NCBI GenBank assembly: GCA_019115725.1
Contig: DXCY01000082.1
Span: forward strand, 1-15,808
Direction of reading: 5' to 3'
Length of the DNA: 15,808 nt
Origin: Candidatus Luteimonas excrementigallinarum
GTDB taxonomy: Bacteria; Pseudomonadota; Gammaproteobacteria; Xanthomonadales; Xanthomonadaceae
Shown: positions 15,001 to 15,808 of the stretch, piece by piece
How the letters are laid out: every line of letters begins with the position of its first letter
Position numbering within the stretch: the stretch's first letter is position 1
Made by a program: the position numbers and the translations under genes
Notes under the pieces: model-generated
The model's input: the letters and a program-made list of their open reading frames with translations, nothing else
The model's database searches: none
What the model was told of the DNA's origin: nothing

Positions 15001-15135
15001 GAGGCGCATACGGCGATGAGCAGCCAGGCGCTGGGGTCCGAGCGCGTCAGGAGTGGCCTGAAGGATATTCTTCTTGGGCCGGCGCAACTTTATGAGGCGT
15101 TGCGGGCCAAAGGTGACGGTGCGCGGCTCAGGTGA
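12034..15135 (+). CDS. hsdR: Type I restriction-modification system, restriction/translocase subunit HsdR
   Basis: This is the ATP-dependent translocase and endonuclease subunit; it joins HsdM2S and cuts unmodified DNA away from the recognition site. The 1033-residue length is normal (EcoR124I HsdR is about 1038). The N-terminal PD-(D/E)xK nuclease domain shows Asp142 in CIDLVLFVNG and Glu156-x-Lys158 in AELKS. The SF2 motor follows: Walker A SAGSGKT with Lys312, DEAH at 419-422, FTATPK at 475-480, TGFDQP at 670-675 and QTLSRLNR at 693-700. The C-terminal half is helical, with an Ala/Gly/Asp-rich low-complexity segment near residues 795-825 that looks like a linker. All catalytic motifs appear intact. 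GGGGGA a few bases before the ATG is an acceptable ribosome-binding site. hsdR is separated from hsdMS by the DUF3800 gene, a regulatory gap and the winged-helix/NTase gene. Confidence 0.97.
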   Translation: MNLHQEHHFEREICAYLAANGWLYAEGDAAHYDRQRALFLPDLLAWIEQTQPQAWQALTKNHGAQAGTVLADRMRKNLDGRGTLEVLRRGVEMVGLKQPLSLVQFKPALAMNPVIGQHYAANRLRVVRQVKHSPNRLNDCIDLVLFVNGIAVATAELKSDFTQSVGDAVDQYRFDRDPQPKGGLAEPLLTFPGGALVHFAVSQTEVMMTTRLAGADTFFLPFNRGNAGGAGNAPDPAGFATRYLWEQVWARDSWLEILGRYLIGKRDSKKRLTGVIFPRYQQLDATRKIVADVREHGAGERYLVQHSAGSGKTNSIAWTAHFLADLHRGEEKVFDSVLVVSDRTVLDDQLQEAIFDFERTTGVVATITGEHGSKSQALGEALKSGKKIIVCTIQTFPFALKTVQELAATQGKRFAVIADEAHSSQTGESAAKLKQVLSSQEWAELQDGGEVDTEALLAAQMQARTGSDGLTYIAFTATPKAKTLELFGRPGPDGLPQPFHVYSMRQAIEEGFILDVLRNYTPYDLAFRLAHEGRELDQTEVERSAAMKGVMQWVRLHPYNIAAKVQIVVEHYRENVQPLLDGRAKAMVVVGSRREAVRWQKAIRGYIERQQYPLGVLVAFSGEVDDPESYPEPVTETSVLLNPELKGRGIRKAFASTGYHLLLVANKFQTGFDQPLLCGMYVDKKLGGIQAVQTLSRLNRAYPGKDTTYVLDFVNEAADILAAFKTYYETAELEATTDPDLVFSLRAKLDASGHYDDFEVERVARVEMDPKATQAKLAAAIQPVADRLLKRYKALQQARAAAEDAGDGKGAGEAKDGLEALVLFKGDMGTFNRLYAFLSQMFDYGNTDIEKRFLFYRRLLPLLEFGRERDTVDLSKVVLTHHTLRNRGKQPLSLGADGTYKLPPMDAVGSGHVQDKQQAYLAEIIEKVNGLFEGQLTDGDQLVYVNGVIKGKLLENETLIQQAANNSKQQFANSPDLKEALMHAIMDALEAHTAMSSQALGSERVRSGLKDILLGPAQLYEALRAKGDGARLR

Positions 15136-15171
15136 CGAAACCGGAGCGAAAGATAGCCAAAAAGGGGAAGC

Positions 15172-15627
15172 ATGGAAGACTACAGGCCGTACAGGCACAG
15201 CCAAAGGCAGGCTGCGCCTTCACCACTTGGTTTTTGGAGCATAGGCGGTGCCGTACTGGTCGCGTTACTGGTTCATAGTCTGATCGTTGGGGTGATCGTT
15301 GAGTTGAGGGTCCGCGCGTACATTGCGGAGCTCGACGCCGAGATAGCCAAGCTGGGGGCGAGTTTCGAGCCGGCCGACGTCATTGATCCGCCGCGTACGC
15401 CACAGCCGTCCACGCAGCCTGCAGGGCGCAGGTCTTCGCCTACCGTCGCCGGCCCTGTGTCGGCACTGCCTGGCACCATCCGGGCGCGTGAGATTGGTTC
15501 GGATCGTGCCTGCATCAATGCCGGATCTATCGACGGTTGTCAAACGGCTGGGACCACATTGGCGGTCATTGCCGAGCTACATCGCAGTAGCCGGCCATCG
15601 TTGAGGGACATAGTGTATTGCGCATAA
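15172..15627 (+). CDS. Hypothetical single-pass membrane protein, probable C-terminal frameshift
   Basis: The product is unknown. As read, it is 151 residues with a polar N-terminus (positive-inside), one transmembrane helix at about 21-44 (GAVLVALLVHSLIVGVIV), a short charged helical stretch, and a Pro/Thr/Ser-rich linker (residues about 68-95). The end contains DRACIN. After codon 15517 the -1 frame reads CRIYRRLSNGWDHIGGHCRA and stops at 15588-15590. That tail, with an NGW motif and paired cysteines, looks more like the small extracytoplasmic C-termini of Xanthomonadaceae proteins of this shape than the current tail does. One base missing near 15520 would explain the difference and give a protein of about 139 residues ending before the promoter-like sequence. 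AAGGGGAAG precedes the ATG, and the gene starts 36 bp after hsdR. No function can be assigned. Confidence 0.6.
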   Translation: MEDYRPYRHSQRQAAPSPLGFWSIGGAVLVALLVHSLIVGVIVELRVRAYIAELDAEIAKLGASFEPADVIDPPRTPQPSTQPAGRRSSPTVAGPVSALPGTIRAREIGSDRACINAGSIDGCQTAGTTLAVIAELHRSSRPSLRDIVYCA

Positions 15628-15628
15628 T
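15601..15628 (+). promoter_or_regulatory. Predicted sigma-70 promoter
   Basis: TTGAGG (15601-15606, four of six matching) and CATAAT (15623-15628, five of six) are separated by 16 bp, inside the most AT-rich stretch of the window, which continues with further TATA-like runs to about 15652. It would drive the gene that starts at 15696 with a leader of about 60 nt. It overlaps the end of the preceding reading frame only if that frame is read without the proposed correction. Confidence 0.5.
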
Positions 15629-15695
15629 GTATATATAAGTATCTGATTTATAAGCAGACTCTACTTTTGCGGCCTGCGCGTCTATTGAGAGTGAC

Positions 15696-15808
15696 ATGGC
15701 AAGCATCAGTCCCGCGGTGGTCGCTGCCAACCGTTTCCAGAACGTGCGTTCTGATGAGGTCAGCGCTGCCGCTTTCATGATTTCAATGGCGGCTTTCTCG
15801 GGCGTCGG
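15696..15808 (+). CDS. Start of an unidentified gene, 3' partial
   Basis: An ATG at 15696 opens a frame that stays open to the window edge (37 codons). It begins MASISPAVVAANRF and continues with an Ala-rich, moderately hydrophobic segment. GAGAG at 15687-15691 is a weak ribosome-binding site 4 nt upstream, and a good promoter candidate lies about 70 bp upstream. I do not recognise the protein. A reverse-strand frame (15778 to 15566) with a signal-peptide-like N-terminus competes for the same DNA, but it runs through the AT-rich promoter-like region and overlaps the upstream gene, so I favour the forward reading. Confidence 0.4.
   Translation, partial: MASISPAVVAANRFQNVRSDEVSAAAFMISMAAFSGV

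Noticed and set aside
15566..15778. Reverse-strand 70-residue frame with a signal-peptide-like N-terminus ending AQAA
   Set aside because: It lacks a well-placed ribosome-binding site, reads through the AT-rich promoter-like region, and overlaps the end of the preceding gene. It is kept as the alternative to the forward frame at 15696 but not annotated.

Overview
This window is GC-rich DNA (my impression by eye, not computed) with tightly packed genes on the + strand. It most resembles a gammaproteobacterium of the Xanthomonadaceae type (Stenotrophomonas, Xanthomonas, Luteimonas and relatives). That assignment is an inference from codon bias and gene style; no rRNA or other marker gene is present.

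Left block (1-7122), efflux and redox operon. A MexF/OqxB-type RND pump gene lacks only its first few codons at the window edge. It overlaps an OprN-like outer-membrane lipoprotein channel by 8 bp. That gene overlaps an F420-reductase-like NADP oxidoreductase through an ATGA junction. A classical short-chain dehydrogenase and an alpha/beta hydrolase with an aspartate nucleophile follow. The hydrolase reading frame is broken by one base. The periplasmic adaptor and any LysR regulator would lie upstream, outside the window.

Middle and right block (7261-15135), type I restriction-modification locus. hsdM and hsdS are joined by an ATGA overlap. A DUF3800 protein follows 22 bp after hsdS. A 249-bp intergenic region contains hairpins and a near-perfect 22-bp palindrome. 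It leads into a gene fusing a winged-helix DNA-binding domain to a minimal nucleotidyltransferase, and hsdR follows 27 bp later. Modification (M, S) therefore appears physically and perhaps transcriptionally separate from restriction (R), with an accessory protein at the end of one unit and a putative controller at the head of the other. This arrangement is the most interesting feature of the window.

Right edge (15172-15808). A small single-pass membrane protein of unknown function seems to have its own one-base frameshift near its C-terminus. An AT-rich promoter-like stretch and the start of another small gene follow. No tRNA, rRNA, CRISPR array or insertion sequence was seen.
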